DNA from: Desulfobulbus propionicus
Lineage (GTDB): Bacteria; Desulfobacterota; Dissulfuribacteria; Dissulfuribacterales; DYOW01
Length of the DNA stretch: 42,556 nucleotides
Direction: 5' to 3'
NCBI GenBank assembly: GCA_020720325.1
Contig: DYOW01000008.1
Location: 1 to 42,556, forward strand
Shown here: positions 21,890 through 32,089 of the stretch, in pieces
Numbering within the stretch: the first letter of the stretch is position 1
How the letters are laid out: the number at the start of each line of letters is the position of its first letter
Program-made: the position numbers and the translations under genes
Notes under the pieces: model-generated
Seen by the model: only the letters and a program-made list of their open reading frames with translations
Told to the model about the DNA's origin: nothing
The model's database searches: none

Positions 21890-24367
21890 TCACATTATAT
21901 TAACAACACTAAATAGTTCTCGGTCAATGCTTGTCCAGATTTTTATCCTGAACATCTGCAAAACAATTTTCCTCAGCTCATCATAATTATTCTTTTCAAG
22001 AGCAGTCACGCCTTTGTCCACAAGTATCTTAAACGCAAGCTTGTCTGTAAAGAGATGCTCCTGCTTTGAATATTTATCAAAAGTTTCAGATATAAACCAA
22101 TCCTGTCTCCATAAAACCTTTAAATTAAGATCAATCAACTGATTAACAATAGTTTCAAAATCCGTAGTGCTTTTACTTAATGATTTTACAGCAAGATTGT
22201 AGTAATAATTAAAACTGTCTATTTCAGAAGGTTTGGCCAGCGGAGATATGTATTTATTATAAAAATTCATTAAATTATCAATATCAGCCTTTCTTATATC
22301 AAAAAGATTTTCTTTTTTTATGTAAGAGAGCATTTTTTTTGCATTTAAGATCATTTCTGAAGCAAGCTTAGAGGTTTCAGGATCTTTTGCTGTTTCAAGC
22401 ATTGTCTGGGCATTCAGAAGTTTTTGTTTTACGCCTTCCAGACTTTCAATGAATATTCTCTCATTCAGGCTGTTTATCCTATTCATTATCATACTGATTT
22501 CATCTTTTAATCTGAGTTCAGCGGTTGTAAAATCTATCTGTCCTTCCTGCCTTGAATACAGATTATGACTTGCAAATGAAGCGCCTATGCTTGAAACGCT
22601 AACAGTCATAAATATATTTCCTGAATCAGCAATCTCATATTCACAGATCAGCTCATCTCCCTTCTGAATAATGCCAGCGTCAAAGTCGCTTCCTGATATC
22701 TTAAACGTTCCTACAAAATTATTATCGCTTACAGGCTCTTCTATTTCTCCTTCATAAAGATTGAAATTTAAACTCTGGACTGCACCTGCCTTTAGACTTT
22801 CCATTGCCTTAAAGGATATTTTGCCTTTTTTGGGAAGACTTTCTCCTTTTTTTACGAGATATTTCGGAACTGTATTGGTGCCGCCTATTTTTTCAAGAAC
22901 CTCAACACAAAGGGAATTTGAAGTGGGTATTGCATCAACTGTTGTCGCTGTTTGCGTTATAACTATTTCATTGTTTGGAATGGAAACCTGACTGCCTTTT
23001 TCATCAAAAACAGAAATAGCGTACCTGTTATCACCTTTTTGATTGAGAAAAACTTCAATGCTGGTTCCATTTACAAGAAGAATCCTGCCTGATGTCCATC
23101 CTGTGTCTCTGCTGTCTATCTGCCATGTAAAACCATCATATTTTTTTCCTTCGCATCTTACAAGGATTCTCGATTTAATATCTGATGTCCTTGAGAGATA
23201 ATCAAAACTTATATCAGCAAGGGAAAAGGTTTTTTTGGAAATTTTTTTCTGTTTGGTCTGTGTCGACCAGTCAATGGATTCTGCAAAAAGGGCGGCCCCC
23301 TGGGCAACTGCAAGCATTGGGTCAACGGATGTTTCGCATTCCACTCCTATCGCCTCGCAGACCATGTCTCTTAAAGGGGCATAATAAGAAGGTCCGCCAA
23401 CAAACACAATTTTTGATATATCGGTGACTTCAATATTGGCAGATTTTATAGTCTTAAATACTTCATCTATTGTATCGTCAACTCGCGGCTTAATGATTGA
23501 ATTTAAATTACTTCTATCTAATGTGCAATCAATATAAATGCTCTTGCCTGTTTCATCTCTGAGCCTTGCTTCTTCTTCAGTAATTATTATTTTTGCATAC
23601 TCAGACTTAGAAAGTTCTTTTTTCGCCTTTTCTGCAGCCCATGTTGCAATCCTGAAAAAAGTTTTATTTATTGGACTTGATGCAAAGTCTGCGGAAAGAT
23701 TAAAATTTTTATTTAACCATGGAATAATAACGAGATCCACAATTGTCCTGTCCCAATCCCTTCCACCGCACATAACAATACCGCCGTGTTCTATAAGAGA
23801 AACCCTTCCTTTAATGCTTTCGGCAAGGGCGACATCAAAAGTGCCACCGCCAAGGTCATAAACAAGGAACATTCCGTCTAATTTATTATTAAACATTATG
23901 CTCATTATCGCAGCCACAGGCTCCTGCATAAGAGAAACCTTTCCAATGCCTGACATTTCAACGGCAGTTAAAGTTGCGTCTCTTTGCATCTGGTTAAATG
24001 ATGCTGGAATAGTCACAACAGTCCCTGTATCCGGGTCGTTTTTTATGCTGTCAGGGAGATAATTGTATAATACCCGCAATACCTCAGCGCTGCATTCTTC
24101 AGGAGTCATTTTTATGTCATATGCAGGGACATACATGGGGGTGTTTGTTCCCATCATTCTCTTAAAAAGAGTAAGTGTTTTGTCCGGAGCAAATGCAGCC
24201 ATTTTATAGGCTCGTTCACCATAAAACCTGGAATTTTCTTCAAAATATATAGCTGACGGGGTTATCAGGCTACCTTCAGGACTTTTATAGACGGTAATAT
24301 CTTTTCCGTTATAAGAACAAATCGCGCTGTTTGTAGTTCCCAGATCTATTCCAATATAAGTTCCCAA
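21890..24367 (-). CDS. Divergent Hsp70-family chaperone with inserted domain
   Basis: This is an 825-residue protein. The Hsp70 ATPase domain is complete: IDLGTTNS (7-14), DLGGGTFD (171-178), GGRDWDR (201-207) and VFVGGPSYY (321-329), ending near 365. DnaK would continue straight into its substrate-binding domain. Here residues about 375-490 form an extra beta-rich region. A beta-type substrate domain follows (about 495-605), then a long helical lid to 825, some 190 residues longer than DnaK overall. The start is TTG with AAGGAG six bases before it, overlapping the GrpE-like gene by 22 nt. The two downstream genes follow within 8 nt each. It is a specialised Hsp70, not the housekeeping DnaK. 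Confidence 0.9.
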   Translation of the reverse strand: MGTYIGIDLGTTNSAICSYNGKDITVYKSPEGSLITPSAIYFEENSRFYGERAYKMAAFAPDKTLTLFKRMMGTNTPMYVPAYDIKMTPEECSAEVLRVLYNYLPDSIKNDPDTGTVVTIPASFNQMQRDATLTAVEMSGIGKVSLMQEPVAAIMSIMFNNKLDGMFLVYDLGGGTFDVALAESIKGRVSLIEHGGIVMCGGRDWDRTIVDLVIIPWLNKNFNLSADFASSPINKTFFRIATWAAEKAKKELSKSEYAKIIITEEEARLRDETGKSIYIDCTLDRSNLNSIIKPRVDDTIDEVFKTIKSANIEVTDISKIVFVGGPSYYAPLRDMVCEAIGVECETSVDPMLAVAQGAALFAESIDWSTQTKQKKISKKTFSLADISFDYLSRTSDIKSRILVRCEGKKYDGFTWQIDSRDTGWTSGRILLVNGTSIEVFLNQKGDNRYAISVFDEKGSQVSIPNNEIVITQTATTVDAIPTSNSLCVEVLEKIGGTNTVPKYLVKKGESLPKKGKISFKAMESLKAGAVQSLNFNLYEGEIEEPVSDNNFVGTFKISGSDFDAGIIQKGDELICEYEIADSGNIFMTVSVSSIGASFASHNLYSRQEGQIDFTTAELRLKDEISMIMNRINSLNERIFIESLEGVKQKLLNAQTMLETAKDPETSKLASEMILNAKKMLSYIKKENLFDIRKADIDNLMNFYNKYISPLAKPSEIDSFNYYYNLAVKSLSKSTTDFETIVNQLIDLNLKVLWRQDWFISETFDKYSKQEHLFTDKLAFKILVDKGVTALEKNNYDELRKIVLQMFRIKIWTSIDRELFSVVNIM

Positions 24368-24720
24368 TCCTGTCTCCTTCCAAGAACAGCCTTGCCCATT
24401 AAAACTATGCCGTCCTGATTCATTATAGTAGGTTCTAACATTTGTTCTATGTAGAGATGATCCTTCTCTTCAAATTCATCCAGATTAATGGGTGTTACTC
24501 CCATTCCAATGTTAAAATCATAACCTTCCATGTCTACAATCCAACAATTTATTGCATCAAGGGTTTCATCAAGATTTTTCAGATAAAAATCATAATATCC
24601 CTGATACTTCCTTTGTTCTTTTTCGTCAAGTTTCCTTATTAACCTTAAAAATGTTTTGGCAAATCTCCACGATTCTATGGAAAATTTAAGAATTTTGTCT
24701 TTACAATTATTATCGTCCAT
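24346..24720 (-). CDS. Small GrpE-like protein preceding the Hsp70 gene
   Basis: This 124-residue protein has a long amphipathic helical N-terminal half (about 8-62, with SWRFAKTFLRLIRKLDEKEQ). A short beta-type C-terminal half contains DFNIGMGVTPINLDEF and EPTIMNQDGIVLMGKAVLG. Helix plus small beta wing is the GrpE layout, and the last motif recalls the ends of GrpE-like proteins encoded beside variant Hsp70s (P.I...G.(L/V)...G.V.(V/L)G). It overlaps the Hsp70 gene by 22 nt, so translation is coupled. Function as nucleotide-exchange factor is inference. The sequence is too short and divergent to be sure. Confidence 0.6.
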   Translation of the reverse strand: MDDNNCKDKILKFSIESWRFAKTFLRLIRKLDEKEQRKYQGYYDFYLKNLDETLDAINCWIVDMEGYDFNIGMGVTPINLDEFEEKDHLYIEQMLEPTIMNQDGIVLMGKAVLGRRQDWELILE

Positions 24721-24772
24721 TTCCTCACACGCTAAGAATAAAAATTATCTTAATTATATTATATATTTTTTT

Positions 24773-26128
24773 TTATGCAAAATTATTTTTTTCTAAAAAA
24801 AAGCCTATTTCAGAGGCTATTTCACTAATTTTAGTTTTATCCTCTCCTTCCACCATAACCCTCATTAAAGCTTCGGTTCCAGAAGGTCTTATAAGTATCC
24901 TTCCCTTGCCGTTAAGATCTTTAACCATTTTTTTTTGAAGCTCATCAAGCCCGGGAATATCCACAGGATTTACCTTCACTTTCATTGGTATATTTTTTAA
25001 TATCTGAGGAAAAGATATCATTATCTTTGCTAGTTCCGATAGATTTTTTCCAGTTTTTATGACAATTGCAAGAACCTGAAGCGCGGCAAGTATTCCATCC
25101 CCTGTTGTGTTATGATTAAGAAATATCAAATGACCTGATTGTTCTCCTCCAAAGTTATAACCCCCTGACCTCATTGCCTCAACAACATATCTGTCCCCGA
25201 CCTGTGTCCTAATTAATCTTGCTCCCATAGCCTTAAGCAATATTTCAAGCCCCATATTGCTCATAACTGTTGTCACAAGAGTGTTGTAGTTAAGTTTATT
25301 ATTTTTTATAAGGTCATTGCAGCATATTGCCATTATATGGTCTCCGTCCACCACATTTCCTTTTTCATCTACAAAAATTGCCCTGTCGCCATCTCCATCA
25401 AAAGCTACGCCTAAATTGGCATTGGTTTCAATAACTTTATTTTTTAATGTGTCTGTGGATAATGCGCCGCAATCCAGATTTATATTAATTCCGTCAGGGT
25501 TGACTCCTATTTTTATAACCTCAGCGCCAAGCTCTTCGAATACAAGGGGGGCCACCTTATAGGTTGCGCCATTTGCGCAATCAATGACTATTTTAAGTCC
25601 ATCAAGTTTCATATTATTGGGAAATGACTGTTTCAAAAACACAATATAACGGCCGCTGGCGTCATCAATCCTGAAAGCCTTTCCTAATTCCTTTCCGGTT
25701 GGTTGTTCCTTTTGAAACTCATCTCTTTCAATAAGCTCTTCAATTTTCATTTCAACTTCATCAGGAAGTTTAAAACCATCATCTGAAAAAATTTTGATGC
25801 CATTATCATAAAAAGGATTATGAGAAGCAGATATTACAATTCCTGCCTCTGCCCTCATGCTTGTTGTAAGAAATGCGATTGCAGGAGTAGGTATTGGGCC
25901 TACCAGAAGCACATCAACCCCCATGGAACAAATCCCTGCAAGCATAGCGCTTTCAAACATATAACCAGATATCCTTGTATCCTTGCCAATAAGTATTTTT
26001 CTATGTTTTTTGCCATTATTTTGGAATATAGATGCAATCGCCTTGCCCATTTTCATGCTTAACTCAATGGTCATGGGATGTTGATTAGCAATTCCCCTTA
26101 TGCCATCTGTTCCAAAAAGTTTCCTCAT
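24773..26128 (-). CDS. glmM: Phosphoglucosamine mutase
   Basis: This 451-residue cytosolic enzyme converts glucosamine-6-P to glucosamine-1-P for UDP-GlcNAc, peptidoglycan and LPS. The N-terminus [10 protein letters not shown] is diagnostic. The phosphorylated serine is S102 in [12 protein letters not shown], the Mg site is DGDGDR (244-249), and the phosphate-binding [12 protein letters not shown] is near the end. Length is standard. It is the last gene of the tilS-ftsH-folP-cdaA-cdaR-glmM operon. GlmM is known to bind and inhibit CdaA in Firmicutes, and the gene order here would allow the same coupling. Confidence 0.97.
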   Translation of the reverse strand: MRKLFGTDGIRGIANQHPMTIELSMKMGKAIASIFQNNGKKHRKILIGKDTRISGYMFESAMLAGICSMGVDVLLVGPIPTPAIAFLTTSMRAEAGIVISASHNPFYDNGIKIFSDDGFKLPDEVEMKIEELIERDEFQKEQPTGKELGKAFRIDDASGRYIVFLKQSFPNNMKLDGLKIVIDCANGATYKVAPLVFEELGAEVIKIGVNPDGININLDCGALSTDTLKNKVIETNANLGVAFDGDGDRAIFVDEKGNVVDGDHIMAICCNDLIKNNKLNYNTLVTTVMSNMGLEILLKAMGARLIRTQVGDRYVVEAMRSGGYNFGGEQSGHLIFLNHNTTGDGILAALQVLAIVIKTGKNLSELAKIMISFPQILKNIPMKVKVNPVDIPGLDELQKKMVKDLNGKGRILIRPSGTEALMRVMVEGEDKTKISEIASEIGFFLEKNNFA

Positions 26129-26134
26129 TATAAC

Positions 26135-27097
26135 TTACCTCTGTTTTGCATCTTTTTTTGAACCTTTTTCATGACTTTTATTTTCATCGGGAATGACAAC
26201 CTGAAACTCTAAAGGTTTTATTTCTTTGATGTAAAGTCCGCTTGGAATATAAGGAATAGGCTTTAGATAATGCTGTCCCTTTTCAAGTCCTTTAACTGAA
26301 ATTTTTAAGAGTATATCTTCGGATTTAGTATTTTTTAAAAGATTTTTGGGACCTTCAAGGGATATTTCCGCATATTTGGGAACACAATGCACTCCTTCAA
26401 GGTCAGAGTCGATAACTACCGGGATTCTGCTCAGGTGCAGATTCCCTTGTTCAGGTTCAATCTTAATTTTAAGAAAAAGATTTGAAATTTCCGATGTAAA
26501 ACCCAAATCTTTGAAATCAAGTTTAACTATCCTGTTAAATGTATCCGCATGGTTGCTTATGTCTACAGGAGGAGTCTCAATGGATTTAACCTTTTCAACA
26601 GTTTCTTCAGCGCCGTAAATTGTTATTTTAGGAGGCAAAATTTCTGTATCAACTAACTTAAAATCCTGATGTGGCGTGCCTGTAAGATATAATTTAACAG
26701 GAACCTCTTTTTTTATGAATCTGCTCACAGACAGTTCTAATTTGCTTGGCTGGATTTTTGTAATTTTAACACCTGATGGAACAGCAATGCTTTCAGGGGT
26801 TAATTGAATAGTGAGCGGGCCTTTTTGAATATGCTCAAGCTCAAGGGTCTTGGTCATCTTTTGCCCTGTAAGTATCTGAATTATACTTCTTGGTCCATAA
26901 AGAGAAATCATAATTGAAGGGGGCAATCCCTCAACAACATAGTCCTGGGGAAGTTTGGTTATTTCAATGGGGACAGAGATATTGATCTCGGTTTTTTCCT
27001 CATTCACCACAAAAAACCACAAAAAAACAGCAAAGAAAAAGGAAAAAAGCTTAATAAAAAAATTTTTTGTTATGTTGATTTTTCTAATATTTATCAT
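26135..27097 (-). CDS. cdaR: YbbR-domain protein, CdaA regulator
   Basis: In this 320-residue protein, an N-terminal membrane helix (about 15-30, FFIKLFSFFFAVFLWFFVVN) anchors it. The rest is outside the membrane and contains about three YbbR repeats. These show the pattern PVEI..LP.(D/G)Y.VEGLPPSI.I.LYGPRSII. The protein is the usual partner that modulates diadenylate cyclase. It starts 6 nt after cdaA and ends 6 nt before glmM. It closes with a short Lys-rich tail. Confidence 0.93.
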   Translation of the reverse strand: MINIRKINITKNFFIKLFSFFFAVFLWFFVVNEEKTEINISVPIEITKLPQDYVVEGLPPSIMISLYGPRSIIQILTGQKMTKTLELEHIQKGPLTIQLTPESIAVPSGVKITKIQPSKLELSVSRFIKKEVPVKLYLTGTPHQDFKLVDTEILPPKITIYGAEETVEKVKSIETPPVDISNHADTFNRIVKLDFKDLGFTSEISNLFLKIKIEPEQGNLHLSRIPVVIDSDLEGVHCVPKYAEISLEGPKNLLKNTKSEDILLKISVKGLEKGQHYLKPIPYIPSGLYIKEIKPLEFQVVIPDENKSHEKGSKKDAKQR

Positions 27098-27103
27098 AAA
27101 AAT

Positions 27104-27907
27104 TTATCTTCGCATCAACCACCATGCTTTAGTTTCCTCCTGCTTTGCAAAAAGATTATAAAGCATATTCCTTAATACTGAAATTTCAAGATTTCTTGTT
27201 ATTTTTCCACTTATAGCCATGGAAATACCTCCTGTTTCTTCTGAAACAACCATTGCCACAGCATCTGTTTCCTCTGTAATGCCTATAGCTGCCCTGTGTC
27301 TTGTTCCAAGCCTTTTGCTTAACTCAGTATTTAAGCTAAGAGGAAGAAGACAGCCTGCAAAGGATATTTTACCCTTTTGTATAACAACTGCTCCGTCATG
27401 CAGAGGTGTTCCTTTATAAAAAATTGTGCTTAAAAGCTCCCTTGATATCTGAGAATCAATATTTGTGCCTGACTCAAGATAATTTCCAAGTCCAACTTCC
27501 CTTTCTATAACAATGATGGCGCCGGTTTTTTCTTTGGAAAGCACTGTAAGCGTCTTTAATATCTCTTCTATGTCATGATGAGTCTTTTTCCGCTCGCTTA
27601 AAAAAGGATTTTGACCTACCTGAATAAGAACCCTTCTGATATCTTCCTGAAATAAAATAACAACAAGTATAAAAACCGAGCTTAAGACAGTTCCAAGAAG
27701 CCAGTGCAAGGCATAAAGCTGTAAGGTTCTTGCCACAAAATAAATAACAATGATGACACCAAGCCCCATGACCATTTGCACTGCCCTGGTGCCTTTAACA
27801 AGCATTGTAATTTTATAAATTAAAAAGGATACAACAATAATATCAAGGGTGTCCTGCCATCTGAAAACCCCTGTGTACCTCTTTAATAAATCAAAAATAT
27901 TATCCAT
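27104..27907 (-). CDS. cdaA: Diadenylate cyclase (c-di-AMP synthase)
   Basis: In this 267-residue protein, about three membrane helices in the first 90 residues are followed by the DAC/DisA_N domain. DGA at 171-173 (LHDGAVVI) and RHR at 203-205 (GTRHRAAIG) are the two catalytic signatures. The enzyme condenses two ATP to cyclic di-AMP, which controls potassium and osmotic balance and wall homeostasis. The start is 1 nt after folP. Together with cdaR and glmM it forms the conserved c-di-AMP triad. Confidence 0.97.
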   Translation of the reverse strand: MDNIFDLLKRYTGVFRWQDTLDIIVVSFLIYKITMLVKGTRAVQMVMGLGVIIVIYFVARTLQLYALHWLLGTVLSSVFILVVILFQEDIRRVLIQVGQNPFLSERKKTHHDIEEILKTLTVLSKEKTGAIIVIEREVGLGNYLESGTNIDSQISRELLSTIFYKGTPLHDGAVVIQKGKISFAGCLLPLSLNTELSKRLGTRHRAAIGITEETDAVAMVVSEETGGISMAISGKITRNLEISVLRNMLYNLFAKQEETKAWWLMRR

Positions 27908-27908
27908 C

Positions 27909-28757
27909 TTACTTTAATGCCTTGTAAATATTAAAGGCATCTCTGGTTATTTTTACATTATGAACCCTTATTATATCAGCTCCGTTTAATACTGAGATAA
28001 TATCGGCTACAGCGCTTATTAAATCCCGTTCTTTGGGCGATTCAATGCCTGAAATCCTTCCGAGAAAGGATTTTCTGGAATTTCCGATTAATACTGGAAA
28101 TCCCAGGCTTTTCAATTTTTTTAATCCTCTAATAATATTTATATTATCTTCAGGTCTCTTCCCAAACCCTATTCCGGGGTCAAGAATAATTTTATCATTT
28201 TTTATGCCTTTTTTAAGGGAAAAATTTATTCTTTCATAAAAAAAAGACAATAACTCCTCCCACAAATCCTCATAAACAGGGGCAACCTGCATGTCTTTGG
28301 GAGAGCCTTTTATATGCATAATAACAACAGGAACACCATATGATGCCACAATATCAGGTAGTTCAGGGTCAAAGGTAAACCCGCTTATATCATTTATAAT
28401 ATCAGCCCCTGCATCTATTGCATTTACAGCGACCTCAGATTTATAGGTGTCAATGGAAACAAGACAATTTGCCCTTTCTTTAATAGCCTTTATAACCGGT
28501 ATTACCCTGCTTATTTCTTCTTTGGTTGGAACCGGTTCTGAAAACGGTCTTGTAGATTCCCCTCCTATATCTATAATATCCGCGCCGTCTGCAATTAAAG
28601 CAATTCCGTGATTTATGGCTTTTTCTTCTGAAAAAAAATTTCCACCGTCTGAAAATGAATCCGGCGTGACATTTAACACACCCATTATACAGGGTGATTC
28701 ATTAAATTTTAATCTATTTGTAAGTTTATTAAAATTTACTTCATTGCACGAATTCAT
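27909..28757 (-). CDS. folP: Dihydropteroate synthase
   Basis: This 282-residue TIM-barrel enzyme joins p-aminobenzoate to dihydropterin pyrophosphate in folate synthesis. IMGVLNVTPDSFSDGG (24-39) binds the pyrophosphate. DIGGESTRP, INDISG, ILDPGIGFGK and GNSRKSFLG occur in order, and (V/I)RVHNVK closes the barrel. Length is typical. It lies 15 nt after ftsH and 1 nt before cdaA, the order seen in Geobacter-like genomes and Firmicutes. No other folate gene is in the window. Confidence 0.96.
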   Translation of the reverse strand: MNSCNEVNFNKLTNRLKFNESPCIMGVLNVTPDSFSDGGNFFSEEKAINHGIALIADGADIIDIGGESTRPFSEPVPTKEEISRVIPVIKAIKERANCLVSIDTYKSEVAVNAIDAGADIINDISGFTFDPELPDIVASYGVPVVIMHIKGSPKDMQVAPVYEDLWEELLSFFYERINFSLKKGIKNDKIILDPGIGFGKRPEDNINIIRGLKKLKSLGFPVLIGNSRKSFLGRISGIESPKERDLISAVADIISVLNGADIIRVHNVKITRDAFNIYKALK

Positions 28758-28772
28758 TAAATTTATTATATT

Positions 28773-30578
28773 TCATGCTGCATGGACAGAACATTTGTTT
28801 AATATTTCCTCAAGCTGTATTGCATCAATGGATTCTTTCTCAAGAAGTGAACTTGCGATGGAATGTAGGCATTCTATGTTATCCTGAAGCAATTTTTTTG
28901 ATTTTTCATGGGCTTCATTTACAATTCTTTTAACTTCTTCGTCAATCTTTCTTGCTGTTTGCTCACTAAAATCCTTTACCTGCCCGAAATCCCTGCCAAG
29001 AAAGGTGTGCTCTTCTTTTTTTCCATAAGAAACCGGTCCCATTTCATCGCTCATTCCCCATTCACAAACCATTCTTCTTGCCAGACTTGATGCCCTTTCA
29101 ATATCATTTCCTGCGCCTGTGGTGATTTCTTGCAAAACAAGCTCTTCAGCAACCCTGCCTCCCAACAATATTGAAAGATTATTTAAGAGAAAAGGTTTTG
29201 AGTAAGTGTATTTATCATTTTCAGGAAGCTGCTGTGTGATGCCAAGGGCCCTTCCACGCGGTATAATTGAAACTTTGTGTATAGGATCAGCGCCTGGCAA
29301 CAATTTGGCAACAAGGGTGTGTCCTGCCTCATGATATGCGGTGACCTTTTTTTCTTCATCAGACAGCACCAGACTTTTTCTTTCAACCCCCATAAGAACC
29401 TTGTCTTTGGCCGTTTCAAAATCATCTGTTCCCACGCTTTCCTTGTTTGCCTTTGCGGCAATAAGCGCTGCCTCATTCACAAGATTTTGCAAATCCGCGC
29501 CTGAAAATCCTGGAGTTCCCTTAGCTATGTTTTTAAGATTAATTTCTTTATCAAGGGTTATTTTGATGGTATGAACCTTTAATATATCCTCCCTCCCTTT
29601 TACATCCGGAAGAGGAACCACAACCTGCCTGTCAAATCTTCCTGGTCTTAAAAGCGCCGGGTCAAGGACATCAGGACGGTTGGTCGCCGCAATTATAATA
29701 ACTGTATCTGAAGTTTCAAATCCGTCCATTTCCACAAGAAGCTGATTAAGGGTCTGCTCCCTTTCATCATGACCTCCGCCAAGGCCTGCGCCCCTGTATC
29801 TTCCCACAGCATCTATTTCGTCAATAAAAATAATGCATGGAGAACTTTTCTTTGCCTGCATAAAGAGGTCTCTCACCCTTGATGCCCCTACGCCAACAAA
29901 CATTTCAACAAAATCCGAGCCTGAAATGCTGAAAAAAGGGACATCTGCCTCGCCTGCAATGGCTTTGGCAAGAAGTGTTTTTCCTGTTCCCGGAGAGCCT
30001 ACAAGAAGCACACCTTTGGGTATCCTTCCCCCAAGTCTTGTAAATTTCTGCGGGTCTTTCAAAAAAGCGACTATTTCGTTTAATTCTTCCTTTGCCTCAT
30101 CAATTCCCGCAACATCATTAAAAGTGATCTTTATAGTCTGATTAGTGAGGAGTTTTGCCTTGCTTCTCCCAAAAGACATTGCCCTTCCTCCGCCTCCCTG
30201 CATTTGTCTCATAAAAAAAATCCAGACACCTATCAGAATAAGCATGGGAAACCAGGATATAAAAACACTCATGTACCAGGGCATTTCTTCAATAGGTTTA
30301 ATATCAAGCACAACGCCCTTTGATTTCATAAGCTTCATAAGATCTGTATCCTGGGTGGAAATCACTGTTTTAAAGGCGGTCTGGTCAGCATAATGGCCTG
30401 TGACTTTGTCTTTTTCAATTGTTATTTTTGATACCTCTCCTTTCTCAACCTGGGATATAAATTCAGAATAATTAAGCTCCTTAATTGTATCTTGTGGTTT
30501 ATTGAAAATATTAAAAAGAAAGATCATTACAAGTCCAATAACAAGCCATAAACTCAAATTTTTATAAAAAGTATTCAA
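28773..30578 (-). CDS. ftsH: ATP-dependent zinc metalloprotease FtsH
   Basis: This 601-residue AAA+ membrane protease degrades misassembled membrane proteins and regulators. Two membrane helices (about 9-25 and 108-124) flank a small periplasmic domain. Walker A is GSPGTGKT (194-201), Walker B is [12 protein letters not shown], and the second region of homology is [19 protein letters not shown]. The zinc motif is HEAGH (416-420). Length is slightly short of E. coli FtsH (644) because the C-terminal tail is brief. It follows tilS by 83 nt and leads into folP. Confidence 0.98.
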   Translation of the reverse strand: MNTFYKNLSLWLVIGLVMIFLFNIFNKPQDTIKELNYSEFISQVEKGEVSKITIEKDKVTGHYADQTAFKTVISTQDTDLMKLMKSKGVVLDIKPIEEMPWYMSVFISWFPMLILIGVWIFFMRQMQGGGGRAMSFGRSKAKLLTNQTIKITFNDVAGIDEAKEELNEIVAFLKDPQKFTRLGGRIPKGVLLVGSPGTGKTLLAKAIAGEADVPFFSISGSDFVEMFVGVGASRVRDLFMQAKKSSPCIIFIDEIDAVGRYRGAGLGGGHDEREQTLNQLLVEMDGFETSDTVIIIAATNRPDVLDPALLRPGRFDRQVVVPLPDVKGREDILKVHTIKITLDKEINLKNIAKGTPGFSGADLQNLVNEAALIAAKANKESVGTDDFETAKDKVLMGVERKSLVLSDEEKKVTAYHEAGHTLVAKLLPGADPIHKVSIIPRGRALGITQQLPENDKYTYSKPFLLNNLSILLGGRVAEELVLQEITTGAGNDIERASSLARRMVCEWGMSDEMGPVSYGKKEEHTFLGRDFGQVKDFSEQTARKIDEEVKRIVNEAHEKSKKLLQDNIECLHSIASSLLEKESIDAIQLEEILNKCSVHAA

Positions 30579-30661
30579 AAAATCCTCCTACTATATACAT
30601 AGAAAATTTACTATAATTTTTTACAGCGCAAAATGCAACTGATTTAGTAATTTTTTTGTCA

Positions 30662-32089
30662 TTAAATTATCGAAATTTTGTATGAAGGTTCATCCTTATT
30701 TTGCAGTTTGTATTTTTCAGATATCTCAATGCCGGCTATTGCGAGAATCTCCTGATTGCTTGTTAAAACACATAAGCTGTTTCTATAGACCATGGGAATT
30801 TTCTTATTAATAAAAAAATCCTTTAATTTAATATTACAATTAAATCCAAGCGGCATAAATCTGTCTCCTGGTTGCCTGTGCCGTAAAATCAAAGGGAAAC
30901 AAACTTGCCTTGAAGAAATCCACAGCGCTTTATTTTTATTAAAATTCCTTCTTTCAGAGCTGAATCCTGAATCCTCTTCTATTTCAAAAAATTTACCGTC
31001 AGGAAGCAGATGCCTTCCAGGTTTATCTATAATAATTTCACTCGCATTATTTTCATTAACAGGCTTTGACCTTTCAAAAATTAAATTATTGTAATCTTTT
31101 CTTACTATAACATTTAAAGGCAGACAAATAAAAGAAGATTTTTTTTGGGCAAATAACAGATTATCTATGGATAAGAGATGCCGTGAAGAAATATTTCCTG
31201 AATATAAACCGGCTTTTTTTAGCGCCGCCTTATATAAACCTGTTCTAATATTTCCTGGTTCTTTGAGTAAATCTGATGTTGACACAACTATTTTTTCCTG
31301 TTTTTTTATTTCTAAGAGTATATCTTTTAATATAGATTTGATATATCGTGATATAAATTTGTATTCATGATAAAGATTATCAGCTGTAGTATTAAGCGTC
31401 CTTACGATATTTGGATTAAAATTCTTCTTTAAGTATGGCATTAACTTTAATCTTATCTTATTTCTGAGATATTTGGTTTTAAGATTGGAAGAATCCACAC
31501 GAAAGCTGATATTATTTTCTTTTAAAAATGTTAATATCTCTTCTTTGGCAAAGCATAAAACAGGTCTTATAATATTGTTATTTTTGGGTTTTATTCCGCT
31601 TATACCTGATATGCCCGCGCCTCTTATTATTCTTATGAGGATCTCTTCCGCCTGATCATCAGCGGTATGCGCGGTCGCAATATATTTAGAGTTTGTTTTT
31701 CTTTGTATTTGCCTTAAAAACCTGTATCTTAAATGCCTTGCTGCTTCCTGTAAAGATATCTTGTTATTTTGGGCATATCCTTTGACATCCCCTTTCCCTG
31801 AATAAAACTCCAATTTCAACGCCTTTGAGACATCGTTGGAGTATTTAGCGTCGTTTTCGGATTCTTTTCCCCGAAGCAAATGGTCAAAATGGGCTGACAC
31901 TATCTTTAAACTCCATTTATCTTTGATTAAATTAAGTAAATGAAGAAGAAAAACAGAATCAGGCCCACCGGATAATGCCACTACAATTCTATCACCTTTA
32001 TCAAAAAGGGAATTTTTAATTACAAACTTTGTAAATTTCTGGATATAAGTTTTCACCCGCCGGGTGATTAAATCAACATGCTCAGCCAC
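30662..32089 (-). CDS. tilS: tRNA(Ile)-lysidine synthase
   Basis: This 475-residue protein is an N-type ATP pyrophosphatase with SGGPDS at 40-45 and the downstream HTADDQAEEILIR block. It converts C34 of the CAU-anticodon tRNA-Ile to lysidine so that AUA is read. AUA is frequent in this AT-rich genome. A TilS C-terminal domain (RHRQPGDRFMPLGF, then KLKDFFINKKIP) confirms the full-length form. It overlaps the SlyD-like gene by 8 nt and precedes ftsH, a common tilS-ftsH arrangement. Confidence 0.96.
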   Translation of the reverse strand: MAEHVDLITRRVKTYIQKFTKFVIKNSLFDKGDRIVVALSGGPDSVFLLHLLNLIKDKWSLKIVSAHFDHLLRGKESENDAKYSNDVSKALKLEFYSGKGDVKGYAQNNKISLQEAARHLRYRFLRQIQRKTNSKYIATAHTADDQAEEILIRIIRGAGISGISGIKPKNNNIIRPVLCFAKEEILTFLKENNISFRVDSSNLKTKYLRNKIRLKLMPYLKKNFNPNIVRTLNTTADNLYHEYKFISRYIKSILKDILLEIKKQEKIVVSTSDLLKEPGNIRTGLYKAALKKAGLYSGNISSRHLLSIDNLLFAQKKSSFICLPLNVIVRKDYNNLIFERSKPVNENNASEIIIDKPGRHLLPDGKFFEIEEDSGFSSERRNFNKNKALWISSRQVCFPLILRHRQPGDRFMPLGFNCNIKLKDFFINKKIPMVYRNSLCVLTSNQEILAIAGIEISEKYKLQNKDEPSYKISII

